A stretch of 64,000 nt of DNA, taken from contig OX326960.1 of the NCBI GenBank assembly GCA_946800325.1, positions 14,284,393 to 14,348,392 on the forward strand, given 5' to 3'. Source of the stretch: Luzula sylvatica. Taxonomy: Eukaryota; Streptophyta; Magnoliopsida; Poales; Juncaceae. This document shows, one piece after another, positions 12,347-24,289 of the stretch. Within the stretch, counting starts at the first letter, position 1. Each line of letters opens with the position of its first letter. Made by a program: the position numbers and the translations under genes. Below the pieces are notes generated by a model that saw nothing but the letters and a program-made list of their open reading frames with translations, was not told the origin of the DNA and made no database searches.

Positions 12347-15300
12347 GGGGGAATTTCTCATATATCCCTACTAAACTCGAAAATTACATATTTGTCCCTC
12401 TTAAATTGTAAATATCATATTTATCCTTGCTAAACACAATTAATATCAAATTTATCCTTTCTTAACATTTTTGTTAAGTTTAACAGAAAATTAATATAAA
12501 TAACTAATTTACCCCTCATTTCATTAACTCAATCTAATATTTAATTTATCCCGTATTTCACTAATCTTAATCCAATATCTAATTTATACTCGCATACCCG
12601 TTAACTTGTCAACCCTAAACCTTTTAGAACCCTCATTTCACTAACCCTAACCACACCTCTTCTTCTTCTTCGAACACACCCTTCTTCTTGGAACGAGCTC
12701 GGCGACGCAATGGAGCATGGCGATGAAATCTCCTCTAAAGCTGTGCGACGCGATAGCTAGGCGACACAATAAAAGGACGATGCGATAGCTGGGCGAAGGG
12801 ATAGCTGGTCGAAGGGATAGCTGGGCGACGCGATAGAGCTTGGCGACAGCGATGGTACTCCTTCGAGGCAACCTGGCGAAGCGATGCTACTTGCGAGGCG
12901 ATGCTACTGGCGAGGGAATGCAGCTGGCGAGGCGATGCTGCTGGTGTGCCTTAATTTCAATACTGCATACGGTTTGTTCATCAGTTCATGTAAAGCTCTT
13001 AATTTCACTACGTGATAGAGCCCAATTACCAATTTTTAAGGATTTTAAATTCCGATTATAAATCCGAGCGGAAAGCATCAAACATGTCGATTTCAGCAAA
13101 CTGTCGGTGCCCTCATTTTGCAATTATCCAACTTCCAAGGGCCCATTCGTAAACATTCCATGTCTTCTTCCTCTAATCCATCACTCACAATCTGTGCTCC
13201 CAACTTAAATAACGCAGATGATTTGGAGAAAAAGAAGCCGAATTTCTGAAATAATACCTGATAAATTTCAAAGAAATTTACTCGTTTAGAAGAATGAATG
13301 TACAAATCTTGAGTGGAGGAGCAGCGAAGCTGAATGGTACATACCGGCGGTATGCATACCGGTCAGTCATACCAACCGCTCTCATAGCTGGCATTCTCTT
13401 TCCTCTTCTGTTCATACGAATTGCATTTCTCGCTATCGAGATTGGTATTTCAATCTGTCCAACCAGCAGTAAGGAATTCCCATTTCGAATTATATCCTTT
13501 TTGAGTATTTTTCAAGCAATTTCTTGTTGATTGTTGAAATTAGGTTGCTTGGGATGGAGATTCTTTAAAGAAGGAGATGGATCGTCGGTGAGTTGGCATG
13601 CTCGAGACGGTATTTGGCAGGCTTGAGAAGGATTCCAAATCATACTTGGCAGGCTCGAGATGGTATTTTTCGACGGCATTTTGAATTGGAATTGATGTGT
13701 TTTGAATTGGAATGAATTGATGTGTTTTGAATTGGAATTGATGTGTTTTGTAATACGAGTATCGATGTGTTTTGTACTACGAGTATCGATGTGTTTTGTA
13801 ATATAAGTATCGATGTGAATAATTTTAGTATTGATGTGAATAATTTTAATGTTGATGTAAATAACTTCGATTGTTGTAATTTTATTTGAACAATTTCACA
13901 ACTAAAATTCTTGATTTGTTTTGTATTTTCTATTGATGTAATTTTATTTGAACAATTTCACAACTAAATTTCATAACTTCAATTCCACAACTTAAATTCA
14001 ACTAAAATAAACTAAAATCACATATAAGTACTAAATTCCACAACATAGATTCAGAATTTAAAAGTTTCAAAATTACATAGACCCCCCTTAAAAGTTTCAA
14101 AATTATCACATAAGCTCATTTTACATCCATACCCATAAATATTTCAAAATTACGACAAAAATCCACAAAATTACATAGAACCCCTTCAACTTAAATATCA
14201 TCACGCCTAATCCTTTGATATCGCATTGGAGGTTGTGCTTTCTTTTTCCCCCGCCCCCTACATATTATGAATGACAAATATATTAGGCAATATTATGAAG
14301 CGTAATAACTAAGTATTTTACCTTTTCTTGTTTGATGTTTGGGATGATGTCGAAGCTATATTCTCCATGCTATTTTCAGGAGGAGCGGAATTTTTGCAAG
14401 TTCTTTCACGAAAATCACTATTTCTTTCTCGTCTTTGTACATACTTAACATCACCAGAAAATTGTCATCCGTAGCAAGTCGAATAAATACTTGTTGCTTA
14501 GCGTATTTATCCACAAACAATAGGACATGATTGCTCTCCGATTGAATTAGATTTTTCATATCGTTCAACAAATTTCTGAACTTATAGGAGCGCGTGTCCG
14601 CAAGTATAGTTTTTTGTTTGGGAAAATAATATTTTCTCCTAGACGAATTCTTGACTAACTTGAAGTATCCTCCGTACTTTATTCGGAATTTGTAATTAAT
14701 CGAATCATGCCTAAAACAAAAATTAAAAAGAGAGAGTATCAATCTAAAAATTATAGTATCAATCTCAGAAAATTTATTATGGATATATAAGAAAAATAAA
14801 TACTCAATATTGGGAGATTCAATTATATTCTCCCATCTAGGTTTGTCGAATTCGTCAATCGGATTCATTTCAATTTGGTCCATGTTCGAATCTATTTCAA
14901 GATTCATTGCAATCTAAAAGAGAAAGTAATTAATTAGAGATTTTAGTAATACATTTATCGGAGAATATGATTGAATATTGTATTCAAACAAAGAGGCGAA
15001 ATCCACGAGATACATAACTCAGAAATGTCAGAGCGTACCTGTACTAGAAATCCAGTCACCAGTCGCTCCACACCCCTAACTCAGAAACGCCAGAGAAGAG
15101 AAATCCACGAGATACATAACTCAAAAACGCCAGAGAAGAGAAATTGAAGCCAAAGTCGAGAAAAAAAATCGTTGCTCAGTTGCTACACACCCCTTGCCCT
15201 TCCTCAATCGCCATGCCAGAGAAGATAGAGTCGAAGAGGAAATCGAGAAGAAATTCTTGCTCAGTCGCTACCCATCCCTTGTCCTTAGTTGTCATGCTCA

Positions 15301-15689
15301 GTCGCCATGCTTAGTTGCTCAGTCGCCATGCTTAGTTGTCACGACCAGTGTTAGGAAGAGAAGATGAGAAGACACTGAACGGTGATGAGGGTGAGATTAA
15401 GTTCTTTAATGGGTAAGGTTTCTTAATGGATTTGGATTTTGAAGTATTGTTTAGTAAGGGTATTATGGTCAAAGAAATTTAAACTTTATAATTCAACTAA
15501 ATATAATATTCAAATTTCTGTTAAGTTTAATGTGAATTTAACGGTAGGGATAAATTTGATATTAAATAGTTTTAGTAAGGATAAATTTGATATTAATTGT
15601 GTTTAGTAGGGATAAATACGATATTTACTACTTAAGAGGGACAAATATGTAATTTTCGAGTTTAGTAGGGATATATGAGAAATTCCTCC
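12347..15689. mobile_element. Mutator-like element, 3.34 kb, near-intact ends
   Basis: The left end GGGGGAATTTCTCATATATC and the reverse complement of the right end (GGAGGAATTTCTCATATATC) continue as a ~118-bp terminal inverted repeat with few mismatches (12347 to about 12464; about 15572-15689). Both ends are flanked by TTAAAGTAT. The interior holds a GC-richer stretch of short repeats based on GGCGAAGCGATGCTACT (about 12710-12950), a low-complexity region, and one reading frame on the minus strand (14356-14907). No full transposase with a DDE/MULE core is visible, so the element is probably non-autonomous, or it is a Pack-MULE that carries captured sequence. Confidence 0.85.
14356..14907 (-). 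CDS. Hypothetical 183-aa protein inside the MULE
   Basis: One uninterrupted frame starts MNLEIDSNMDQIEMNPIDEF and is the longest inside the element. The middle part (FRIKYGGYFKLVKNSSRRKY) faintly resembles the N-terminal region that precedes the zinc-finger and MULE domains of plant Mutator transposases, often annotated as PB1-like or as a transposase N-terminal domain. There is no zinc finger, no SWIM motif and no catalytic core. It may be a truncated transposase N-terminus or a captured gene fragment. I do not recognise it with certainty. The AT-rich, lysine- and isoleucine-rich composition fits decay. Confidence 0.35.
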   Translation of the reverse strand: MNLEIDSNMDQIEMNPIDEFDKPRWENIIESPNIEYLFFLYIHNKFSEIDTIIFRLILSLFNFCFRHDSINYKFRIKYGGYFKLVKNSSRRKYYFPKQKTILADTRSYKFRNLLNDMKNLIQSESNHVLLFVDKYAKQQVFIRLATDDNFLVMLSMYKDEKEIVIFVKELAKIPLLLKIAWRI

Positions 15690-15922
15690 TTAAAGTATTA
15701 TGTGATACGTTCTTTGTTTAAATGTTTATTTGGTCGGAAACTATATGATGTTTCAATTAAAATTTAAATTATTTTCGTAAACAAGTTATTGTCAAGTCAA
15801 ACCGAGTTTGTTCGATTCAAAATGAGTCGAACTTGAGTTTTTAGTTAGAACCACGAGATGAGCCATTTTGAGCGGAGCTTGAGCTGTGGACATAGCTCGC
15901 TCTTACTCGACTCAGTTGCAGC
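15690..15922. repeat. Right half of the dispersed repeat split by the MULE
   Basis: The segment begins with the second TTAAAGTAT and continues TATGTGATACG, GTTTAAATGTTTATTTGGTC and a GAGCTTGAGCTG-rich tail, matching about 9068-9335. It ends in GTTGCAGC (15915-15922), the left target duplication of the next element. Confidence 0.75.
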
Positions 15923-16511
15923 CAATGTTGTAAAATACGGAAAACGGTACGGGACGGTCGGGGACCGTAAAACGGAATTATCGTAAAACGATGAAAAAAC
16001 GGTGGAAAACGGTGAAAAAACGGTCACCGAAATCTATATAATTTAATTAAAATTTATAGATGAAACCAAAAAAATATATAATAATTTAATTTTTTAATAG
16101 TAAAAAAATAACATAAAACATAATATCAAAACGAATGTCTAACAAAAATGTAACATCAAAACGAATGTCCAACAAAACGTAACATCAAAATATAAACTCA
16201 AATCCAAACATAAACTAAATAGTAAAATCATTAACATCATTCGAGACGACCGTAAATAAAAAAATGGTAATTTTATTGGGCTGGAAAAAAAATGGGCTGA
16301 AAAACGGTAAATAATCAAAATTCCAATTTTTTTGTTGTAAAAAAGGCCCTTTTTAGAACCGTAAAACGTTTTTTCCCCAAAAAAAAATGTCAAACACGGT
16401 AAAAAAACGTTTGACCGTTTTTTCAAACCGTCTTGTAAAAAACGGAACGTTTTTCCACCGAAACACCGTTTTTCCACCATTTTTCACCGTTCACCTTTTT
16501 TTACAACAGTG
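15923..16511. mobile_element. hAT-type non-autonomous element, 589 bp
   Basis: The ends are CAATGTTGTAAAATACGG (left) and, reverse-complemented, CACTGTTGTAAAAAAAGG (right). Each end is followed inward by an array of AAACGGT/ACCGTTTT motifs in inverted orientation. It is flanked by a perfect 8-bp duplication GTTGCAGC (15915-15922 and 16512-16519), the length typical of hAT transposons. No transposase is encoded; the apparent 113-aa frame on the minus strand is the motif array. The paralogous locus at about 9320-9335 lacks it. Confidence 0.9.
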
Positions 16512-16519
16512 GTTGCAGC

Positions 16520-17480
16520 ACTAACGCAGGACCGGCCCAGATAGGTAGACTATCTAAGCCACGGTCGAGACCCAAAAAATTATACAAAGCCCCATATATA
16601 AATTATATATTACAAAGCCCCATATATAAATTATATATTATACATGAATTATTGAGCATTCTTATTTTGTTAAATTTGCATGAATCAAGACAACATATTT
16701 CCTTTTATATTCTCAATTTTCATCTTTCACACAATTCTACATATGATATTCTTGGCAAGTTTTTATTTATCAATTAAATTTTTATTTTCTTTCCAATAAG
16801 AACTAGCTTCTTTCCCCACGCGATTGCGCGGGAGTTTTTGAGTTCCTCATGATATATATTTTTTTGCAATTTGTAATTTTTTTATTTGAACACGATTCAA
16901 CTTAGATCTAATAATTATATCATATATATTAGACGTTGTGCGATGACATGAACGAATTATGGCTACATTGCAGATAAAATACATGAACATAATATACAAA
17001 TTGAGAACTTCACAACAAAACAACAGTTAATATTACATAACTTTTAATGATATTACAACGTAAAATGTGCAAACATAATACACAAATTAGGAACATTTCA
17101 TAAAAAAAAAAATAACATAACTTTTAATAACAATACAAACATAAGAATCACAACGATTCCAAATATTAATTAATTTGACTATTAAAAAAGATAGTGTGTA
17201 AGTATGGTGTGTTTGCCTCGGTAAATTATTATTTTTATAAAGTATAGAGAAATGATTGTATGAATGGTTCAAGAGCCGGCTATCTTGAACAATTCAAACG
17301 ATTATTGCTGTAAACTCCATCTATTTTTTACACATCATCGACAGAATCAAGAAAATGATGATGATTGATAAGGGGATTTTTCATCACTTTTTACATGCAC
17401 AAAATATAGAATTTAAACACAATAATATGCTTAAAGCATACCAAATATTCATAATTCCAATTTATTGAGATTAAATACTT
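16520..17480. other. AT-rich DNA with small tandem repeat and palindrome
   Basis: A ~31-bp unit (ACAAAGCCCCATATATAAAT) occurs twice at about 16584-16645. At 16813-16832 lies an imperfect GC palindrome (CCCCACGCGATTGCGCGGG) preceded by CTAG. Read on the minus strand, this is a hairpin followed by about ten bases and CTAG/T, the layout of a Helitron 3' end. No gene is seen. Confidence 0.35.
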
Positions 17481-17899
17481 TAATATGTGTTTTGTGTCAA
17501 TTTCAGGTGAAAAGTACAAAATCTCGCAATACCAGGACTGTACATGGATCGGTCTCGTCGTGCCGATCGATTTGATATATCATATGATGATATTTGACGG
17601 AAGCATGAGAGAGAAATCGAGCTTTAACTTCAAACGGGTCAAAAGTGACTCGTTACACGGATTACATGAAGTACTACACCACAGATGCTGCACCAAATCC
17701 TGGCTCTGACCAGTCAAAGGGTTGTTACTGCGCTGATCTTCTGTGGCAAACTTATCACGCGGTCTACGCTGCTTGTTCGCTGCCAAGTCAATCCTTACTT
17801 GCGCTACACGATCGGCCACACAAGGGTGTTCACGAAGAATCAGGGCCGGTTGTTTGAACCAATTCTTTTGGCTCCATCCAGCTGAGTGGTCCCTCCATT

Positions 17900-18240
17900 T
17901 TCACCCTAATGGACTTCTCCATTAACAGGCCCAAAGAATAATAGAGAAGAGAATAAAGGCCCACAGTCTCCATTACTTTTGGAAATGGAGGCAAGTGCAG
18001 ATATTTTTGCGAATTTAAGAGGATTTTCAGCTCAATTAATCTTGATCCGTAAGAGAAGTTTGCAATCGTATTTTTGAGTTTTCTCGGCCGTCCGATGTCA
18101 GAATTTGATGACATTTCGACCCTTGGATTCATAACAAGTGTCTCTACCTACCCATGCAAGTGGAATTCTCAGATCTGGAAGTTTTGGATTTTTTTCCCCC
18201 TCTTTTCTCCTATAAAAGACATCCAAAATCTCTCTCTCAA
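17900..18240 (+). promoter_or_regulatory. Possible promoter with GGCCCA motifs and TATA box
   Basis: Two AGGCCCA motifs (about 17930-17962), the site II type found in plant housekeeping promoters, lie upstream of CCTATAAAAGACATCC (TATA near 18212). A CT-rich, GC-richer stretch with no ATG (18240-18550) follows and could be a leader exon. The real transcript is not established. Confidence 0.3.
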
Positions 18241-19133
18241 AGCACCCTTGGTCCTCATTGGTCGATCCTTCCATTCTTGGGGGAAGGTAAGGTCTTAGCC
18301 TCTTCCCCCTCCATTGTTAAGAAGCTCTCAAACTCCTCTCGCTCGTCGTCGAGCCATTTTGCCGAGAAGATCGTGTCTCCGCACGGTTTTCGAGGCCGAT
18401 CCGAGGAGCTTTTCCTCTCTCCACTTTCTCCGAACCGGATACGAAGTTTCTCTCCTCCTCCTCTCACCTCCTCTCACCTCCTCTCAAGGCGTGAAGGCAC
18501 GAGGACATCGCCAAGACGAGATCTTGGACTCCATTTCATCACTTTTTCGGTATTTTCTTTCTCTAGTTTAGGATTTTAATTAGGAATTGTTAGATCTGAT
18601 TGAAATCTCTTTGTGAACTTGTTATATACTATGAAATATAGTTTGTGGAATTTTTCTTGCATTTTTCCTATTTTTTTCTTTGTGATATACTCAATTTTCT
18701 GTGCTGTTTTGTAAATTCAATTTTAAATAGAAAAACACTTTGAAATAATCACTACTCAATATCACTGTTTAGATCTGGATCTGTAGATTAATACATATTT
18801 TGAATCATTCCATTTCCTGCAATTTTCTATTTGTTGTGGATTTTACAAAATCATGTTGTTAAGGACTAAATTGTAAAATTGATAAAAACTTTAGATCTGG
18901 ACAATTTTTCCCTGCTTGTTGAATCAATTCTGTATCTGTTTAAATTCCAAAATTCACTTGAGATTTTAGATCTTATCGCATTCTTGATTTATAATTTTGA
19001 TTCAAATTATTTGAGATAAATTTCGTTTTGATATCAATTTTTGAAAACTGATTCTCAATAAAAACTTTCTGGACCTTTTCGTGATCTCACCAGGGGCTTA
19101 TTTGTAATTAGATCATTACTTTTTACTGAAATA

Positions 19134-19631
19134 CTATGTTGCACGGATACGGATACGAGTATCGTATCCGACACGATACGGATACGGCGATACGGCAGTT
19201 TTCAAAAATACATAGGATACGATACGGCCATTATATATAATATTTTATTATTTTATTAATTATAATTTATTTATTTAATATTTTATATAGTATACATTTA
19301 ACATAAAATATCTTAAAAGTTTGTTTTAACAGAAATAACTTCTTATTAAGTAAATGTTTATTTTGTTTGGTTATTTATTTATATGTATTACTCATTTATT
19401 TCGATTTCAAATTTTTTTTTTATTTTTCAAGTACATTTGTGTATACGTTAGAAGTATCCGACAAGTATCCGAAAGTATCCGAGAAGTATCCGCTATTATT
19501 TTGAAATAAAATATTCGGATACGCCACGTGGAGTATCCGATACGTATCCGACGAGTATCTGACGAGTATCGGTATCCGATACGGCATCCGATACGATACG
19601 GCTTGATTTTTGAAGTATCCGCGCAACATAG
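19134..19631. mobile_element. hAT-type non-autonomous element, 498 bp
   Basis: The terminal inverted repeats are CTATGTTGCACGGATAC (left) and CTATGTTGCGCGGATAC (right, reverse-complemented). A perfect 8-bp target duplication CTGAAATA flanks it (19126-19133 and 19632-19639). Both subterminal regions are arrays of GGATACG/CGTATCC motifs around an AT-rich core. No transposase is encoded. It sits in what may be an intron. Confidence 0.9.
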
Positions 19632-20033
19632 CTGAAATATCGAAACTGTGAAATTCTTCTGTCCTCTCTCTCAGTATCAAATTGTGAATCTTTGTACCAA
19701 ATTTTAGATCTTGATTTGTGATATATAATTTTGTGAAAAACATTTAATGCCTAAAATACCCTTGTGATCAAACATCTTTATAAATTCGAAACTTGTGTGT
19801 GTGAAAGTGAGATTTTGACCAGAGATTTGTGAAGAGTAAACATTGATTGTGACAAAATATTATAGCCTCTGGACCAATAGAAACAGTTCTTGAATTGCAA
19901 TTTCGATTATACGCAAAATTTCTTTGGATCGAACCTATACTTATCACTTTGATTAGTATTTGTTATAAATTGTTTTGATTAACTCGTAAGATTGAAATTA
20001 CACATTTTAAACAACCTATTTTACGTGTTATCA

Positions 20034-20105
20034 ATGATGATGATGATGATGATGACGACGATGATGATGTTGATGATGGTGATGATCGTGATGGTGATGA
20101 TTGTA
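20034..20105. repeat. (GAT)n microsatellite
   Basis: Imperfect ATG/GAT trinucleotide repeat with GAC and GTT variants. The histidine-rich minus-strand frame through it is an artefact. Confidence 0.85.
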
Positions 20106-20679
20106 TAATGATGTTGCAGCTTTATTGTTTACTCTTTCACATTTTGCGCATGTAACATTCAAGTATGTGACTTTCAGGTTTAAAATCTGCCATTCTTCCG
20201 TTTTTTTCTCTTTTTGCCCATCCTGCCAAGATGAAGTAAGCTTCGCTCCTCTCAATAGTCAATACCCATCTTTCTTTCTTCTTTGTGTAGCCACTTGCTC
20301 GTGTTATCCCAAAAATTAACCTCGAAGGTTCTTTTTGAAGTCATCAGAAACTATTAAAGTTAAAATAGTGCCAATTTGTATTCAATTAATGTCTCAATTA
20401 GTGCCAATTAAATATGCAAGTTAAATAATATCCATTAGTTTCAATCAGAGTCCCAATTCCAATACTAAATAGTTAAGTGCAATGGCCAAATGATCAATAG
20501 ATTGCTCTATTCATACTAGTTGAGTATTGAATGCAAATGAATACTTAAATACTACATGACATGAAAATAGTTAAGTACTGAACGGAGATAATTGTATTTT
20601 TTTTGTAATAGGATCAGAAAAGGAAAAGAGCATCAAAGCCAAGAAGAATTGGAGCTTCAGAGTTTTTCAATCGATGAGT

Positions 20680-21274
20680 GATCACCAGACAAAAAATCGA
20701 GGTGGATATGTAGAGTGGAGTAGACGCAGAGAGCCGGAGGGTACCGAAGTAGCCGCACCAAGTGAAGTAGATGTAAAATAGTCGAATTGACCGGGGTTCT
20801 CGGAGTCGGCATGGAGTTGGACATTGAGTGAGGTCTAAGCCTCTATTGGACCGCGAGATCTCTTCTAAAATCCTCGACTTTGTTGTTTGTTGGTCTAATA
20901 GATAAAACGGGGAGGGGTCAGTGTAATGGAATTGTGAAGATGAAAATTCAAATAAGAATTTATTTATGGTAGTTGTGCTAGTTGAATATAATATATGATA
21001 ATTATTTTTATTTTTATTTGTGATAATTATGCAAAGTTGAATTTTAATCTTTTTTATAAATTAATATTTCATTATAAATATTAAAAATTATCATGTCATT
21101 TGTATGAGATTTTATAGCACTCTTCTTGATTATAGATCATGGATTGAACTTAACAATCAAACAAGTGATTTGGGTATACATGATATTGAAATACAATTAA
21201 TCAAACACCACACATGGAATACTTGTATTTCACATATCCACGTATATCAAAATTCCCCAAATCAAACATTCCCA
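20680..21274. other. Intergenic DNA, no feature recognised
   Basis: About 20680-20930 is less AT-rich than its surroundings (GAGTAGACGCAGAGAGCCGG), but no reading frame or terminal repeat could be supported. Confidence 0.3.
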
Positions 21275-22280
21275 TAATTTCTCTCTCAGATTGTCTGTCT
21301 ACCGTGAGTAGCTACTGTGATTTGCCCTCTTCACTTCTCAATCCACTCGCCAATTATGATGGAATTATGCTTTTTAGTTTCCCCCTACATCTTACAATGG
21401 ACCTGAATTATCTGCAAAAATACTCAAACTAATGTTGTTGCCGTCTTGTTGAAATAAAATACTTCCATAGTTATTTCCTCTCATATAAATATATAATATG
21501 CATAACAACATAATATTTATATTGTGATGATTCATCATAATTATATCATTTTACTTGTCATGAGAAATATATTTGCACTCATTCTTTTCTTGCATGTAGA
21601 ATCTCACAAGTTTGTCATGCATGATTACCTTTCATAATTTAAATCTTATCGTACACGAAATTGTCTCGACTGTATTCGTACGAATCAAATAATGTATTAT
21701 CGAATCGAGCAAGAGTAAAAAAAATCAAGCAGCTCGCAATTTTTTTAGACAATATGAAAATTCAAATGTTCAATTCGAAACCTTTTAAATTATTATTCAA
21801 TATTCAAAACATTTAATTTAATTTATTCTGGTAGAGATCGGCATTAACCAATAAGCAATTGAGCTTTAAGATATAACCTTTTGGAAAATAATTATTAAAA
21901 TATACAATAAATTTTTTCGGGTCATTTTATTCTGGTAGAGATTCGGACGGATCGGGTCATTTATTAAGATTCAATAAATTTCCCTTGTTTATTAAAATAT
22001 ACAATAAATTTCTGTGTGTCATTAACAAATGCTTCAAGATTATAAATAATTTACTGTACATAGAAATTAATACATATAAACAAGGGAAATTTTGGAAAAA
22101 ACCCCTACCTTATTTGGAACTCAATAAAATATGTTTCAAGATATATTTCGTAAATTCGTGCAAAACGAAAAAATACACATCAAAACATCAAAATATGTCG
22201 TACTTATCTGAAGTTATTTTTCAAATTTATAGAAATAATTTTGTTTAGAGCTCAATAAAATATGTATGGTAATTAAAATG
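21275..22280. repeat. Dispersed 1-kb repeat, copy C
   Basis: It begins TAATTTCTCTCTCA and ends AATTAAAATG, sharing both boundaries with copy D at 23282-24289. The two are direct repeats of about 1 kb separated by about 1 kb. Internally C has a rearranged stretch around 21895-22010, where TATACAATAAATTT occurs twice around GGATCGGGTCATTT. There are no TG...CA ends and no primer-binding site next to it, so it is not a convincing LTR. Confidence 0.65.
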
Positions 22281-23281
22281 ATGAAAAAATGATGATGTGG
22301 CACAAAGAAATTGCACAAAGTTGGGTTCAAAATAAGGATGGTGGTAAATTTTCATTGATATTTCTTAAACTTATTACAACTGATTACCCTCCTATATATG
22401 GAATTAATTAATTTCATTGAATCTAATCGAATTACTCACAACAATCCAATCTATAACTGCCTAGCCAACTATAAATAATAAATTGGTCCATTAATACTTC
22501 AGCAGATGTAATTTTGAACATATCACCACATCACGACACGCGTCATCTCCTTTCTTTTATAGTTTTGTTTCTATTGAAATCCAAATTATATCCATCTATG
22601 AAAAATATATAATTGACCCATAAACTCATCACAATATCGTTGATGAGCTGACAATGTAAATTGATTAATATTTATAATTGACTCAGTTAAATGTTAATTA
22701 ATACGTTTGATTAACACATCAATAATTTATAATATGTTAATATTAGTAAATGTTAATTGACGTGTCAATTCTATTAAACGGTCAATTAAATCGTTAACTG
22801 AGTCAATCAATAATACTAATCAACATACTTAATCCTCTCTTGTTGTTTCATCAAAGATGTTATTTTGCGTTATTGTGGTTCCATATATAATCCCCGTACG
22901 AAACTATGGCTCAATGTTTATTTCTTATGGATAACATTTTAAATATATATTTCGATTTTATGTGTATTATTCGCGGGTTTTTTTATTTGTTTTTAAACTT
23001 TAATTTTGTTTGAATTATAACATGTTATATGCTATTTATTTGTGTGGATTTGTAATGATGAACTAATTTCATGATTTTTTTTTAATTATAATGCATATGT
23101 CTATAATAGACAATTTTCATGAACATTTATTAATTATAATGTATTTATTGACATAAATATATTTACAAACATATCATGATTATATAATTGCGTTTAAACG
23201 TACACGCACAAATTCTATTTAAACAATTTATACAAAAAATTGTAAACAAAGATATAAAGTCTCACACCATTATTGCTCGGG
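22281..23281. other. AT-rich spacer between repeat copies C and D
   Basis: It contains the fragment shared with 9755-9880 (about 22350-22470). No coding sequence or transposon end is recognised. Confidence 0.4.
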
Positions 23282-24289
23282 TAATTTCTCTCTCATATTG
23301 TCTGTCTACCGTGAGTAGCTAGTGTGATTTGCCCTCTTCACTTCTCAATCCACTCGCCAATTATGATGGAAGTATGCTTATTAGTTTCCCCCCACATCTT
23401 ACAATGGACCTGAATTATCTGCAAAAATACTCACTCTAATGTTGTTGCCGTCTTGTTGAAATAAACTACTTCCGTAGTTATTTCCTCTCATACAAATATA
23501 TAATATGCACGACAACATAATATTTATATTGTGATGATTCATCATAATTATATCATTTTACTTGTCATGAGAAATATATTTGAACTCATTCTTTTCTTAC
23601 ATGTAGAATCTCACAAGTTTGTCATGCATGATTACCTTCCATAATTTAAATCTTATCGTACACGAAATTGTCTCGACTGTATTCGTACGAATCAAATAAT
23701 TTATTATCGAATCGAGCAAAAGTAAAAAAAATCAAGCAGCTCGCAATTTTTTTAGACAATATGAAAATTCAAATGTTCAATTCGGAACCTTTTAAATTAT
23801 TATTCAATATTCAAAACATTTAATTTAATTTATTCTGGTAGAGATCAGCATTAACCAATAAGCAATTGAGCTTTAAGATATAACCTTTTGAACTCAATTT
23901 TTTAAAATATACAATAAATTTTGAGAATACTATTATACGGTGACGTTATAAAATACATTTTGAGAATACTATTATACGATGACATTTCGTATTCAATGTT
24001 GTTACTGAAAAATAATTATGCATCAAAAACAAATGCTTCGAGATTATAAATAATATACTGTACATAGAAATTAGTACATATAAAACAAGGGAAATTTTGG
24101 AAAAAACCCCTACCTTATTTGGAACTCAATAAAATATGCTTCAAGATATATTTCGTAAATTCGTGCAAAACAAAAAAAAAATACACATAAAAAACATCAA
24201 AATATGTCGTACTTATCTAAAGTTATTTTTCAAATTTATAGAAATAATTTTGTTTAGAACTCAATAAAATATGTATGGTAATTAAAATG
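23282..24289. repeat. Dispersed 1-kb repeat, copy D
   Basis: Near-identical to copy C over most of its length (TAATTTCTCTCTCA to AATTAAAATG). It carries a small internal tandem duplication of ATTTTGAGAATACTATTATA (about 23918-23980). Confidence 0.65.

Larger units (their letters stand above)
18240..20675 (+). other. Possible unidentified gene: leader, long intron, last exons
   Basis: Behind the possible promoter, 18240 to about 18550 has the composition of a 5' leader. 18590-20160 looks intronic and contains a hAT-type insertion. Two candidate coding exons share a phase. The first is 20178-20235, encoding FKICHSSVFFSFCPSCQDE and ending in a good donor (GAA/GTAAGC). The second is 20611-20676, starting after TTGTAATAG and encoding DQKRKRASKPRRIGASEFFN, then R and a stop. 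The CxxC pair and the basic tail look protein-like, but I do not recognise a family and found no start codon that links them convincingly. It could be a pseudogene. Confidence 0.2.

Noticed and set aside
18154..18579. 141-codon Ser-rich frame behind the possible TATA box
   Set aside because: It begins upstream of the TATA box and has the composition of a CT-rich leader; no family resemblance.
21275..24289. Direct repeats C and D as LTRs of a small retrotransposon
   Set aside because: No TG...CA ends, primer-binding site, polypurine tract or target duplication, and unpaired copies of the same sequence occur at 5.6 and 10 kb.
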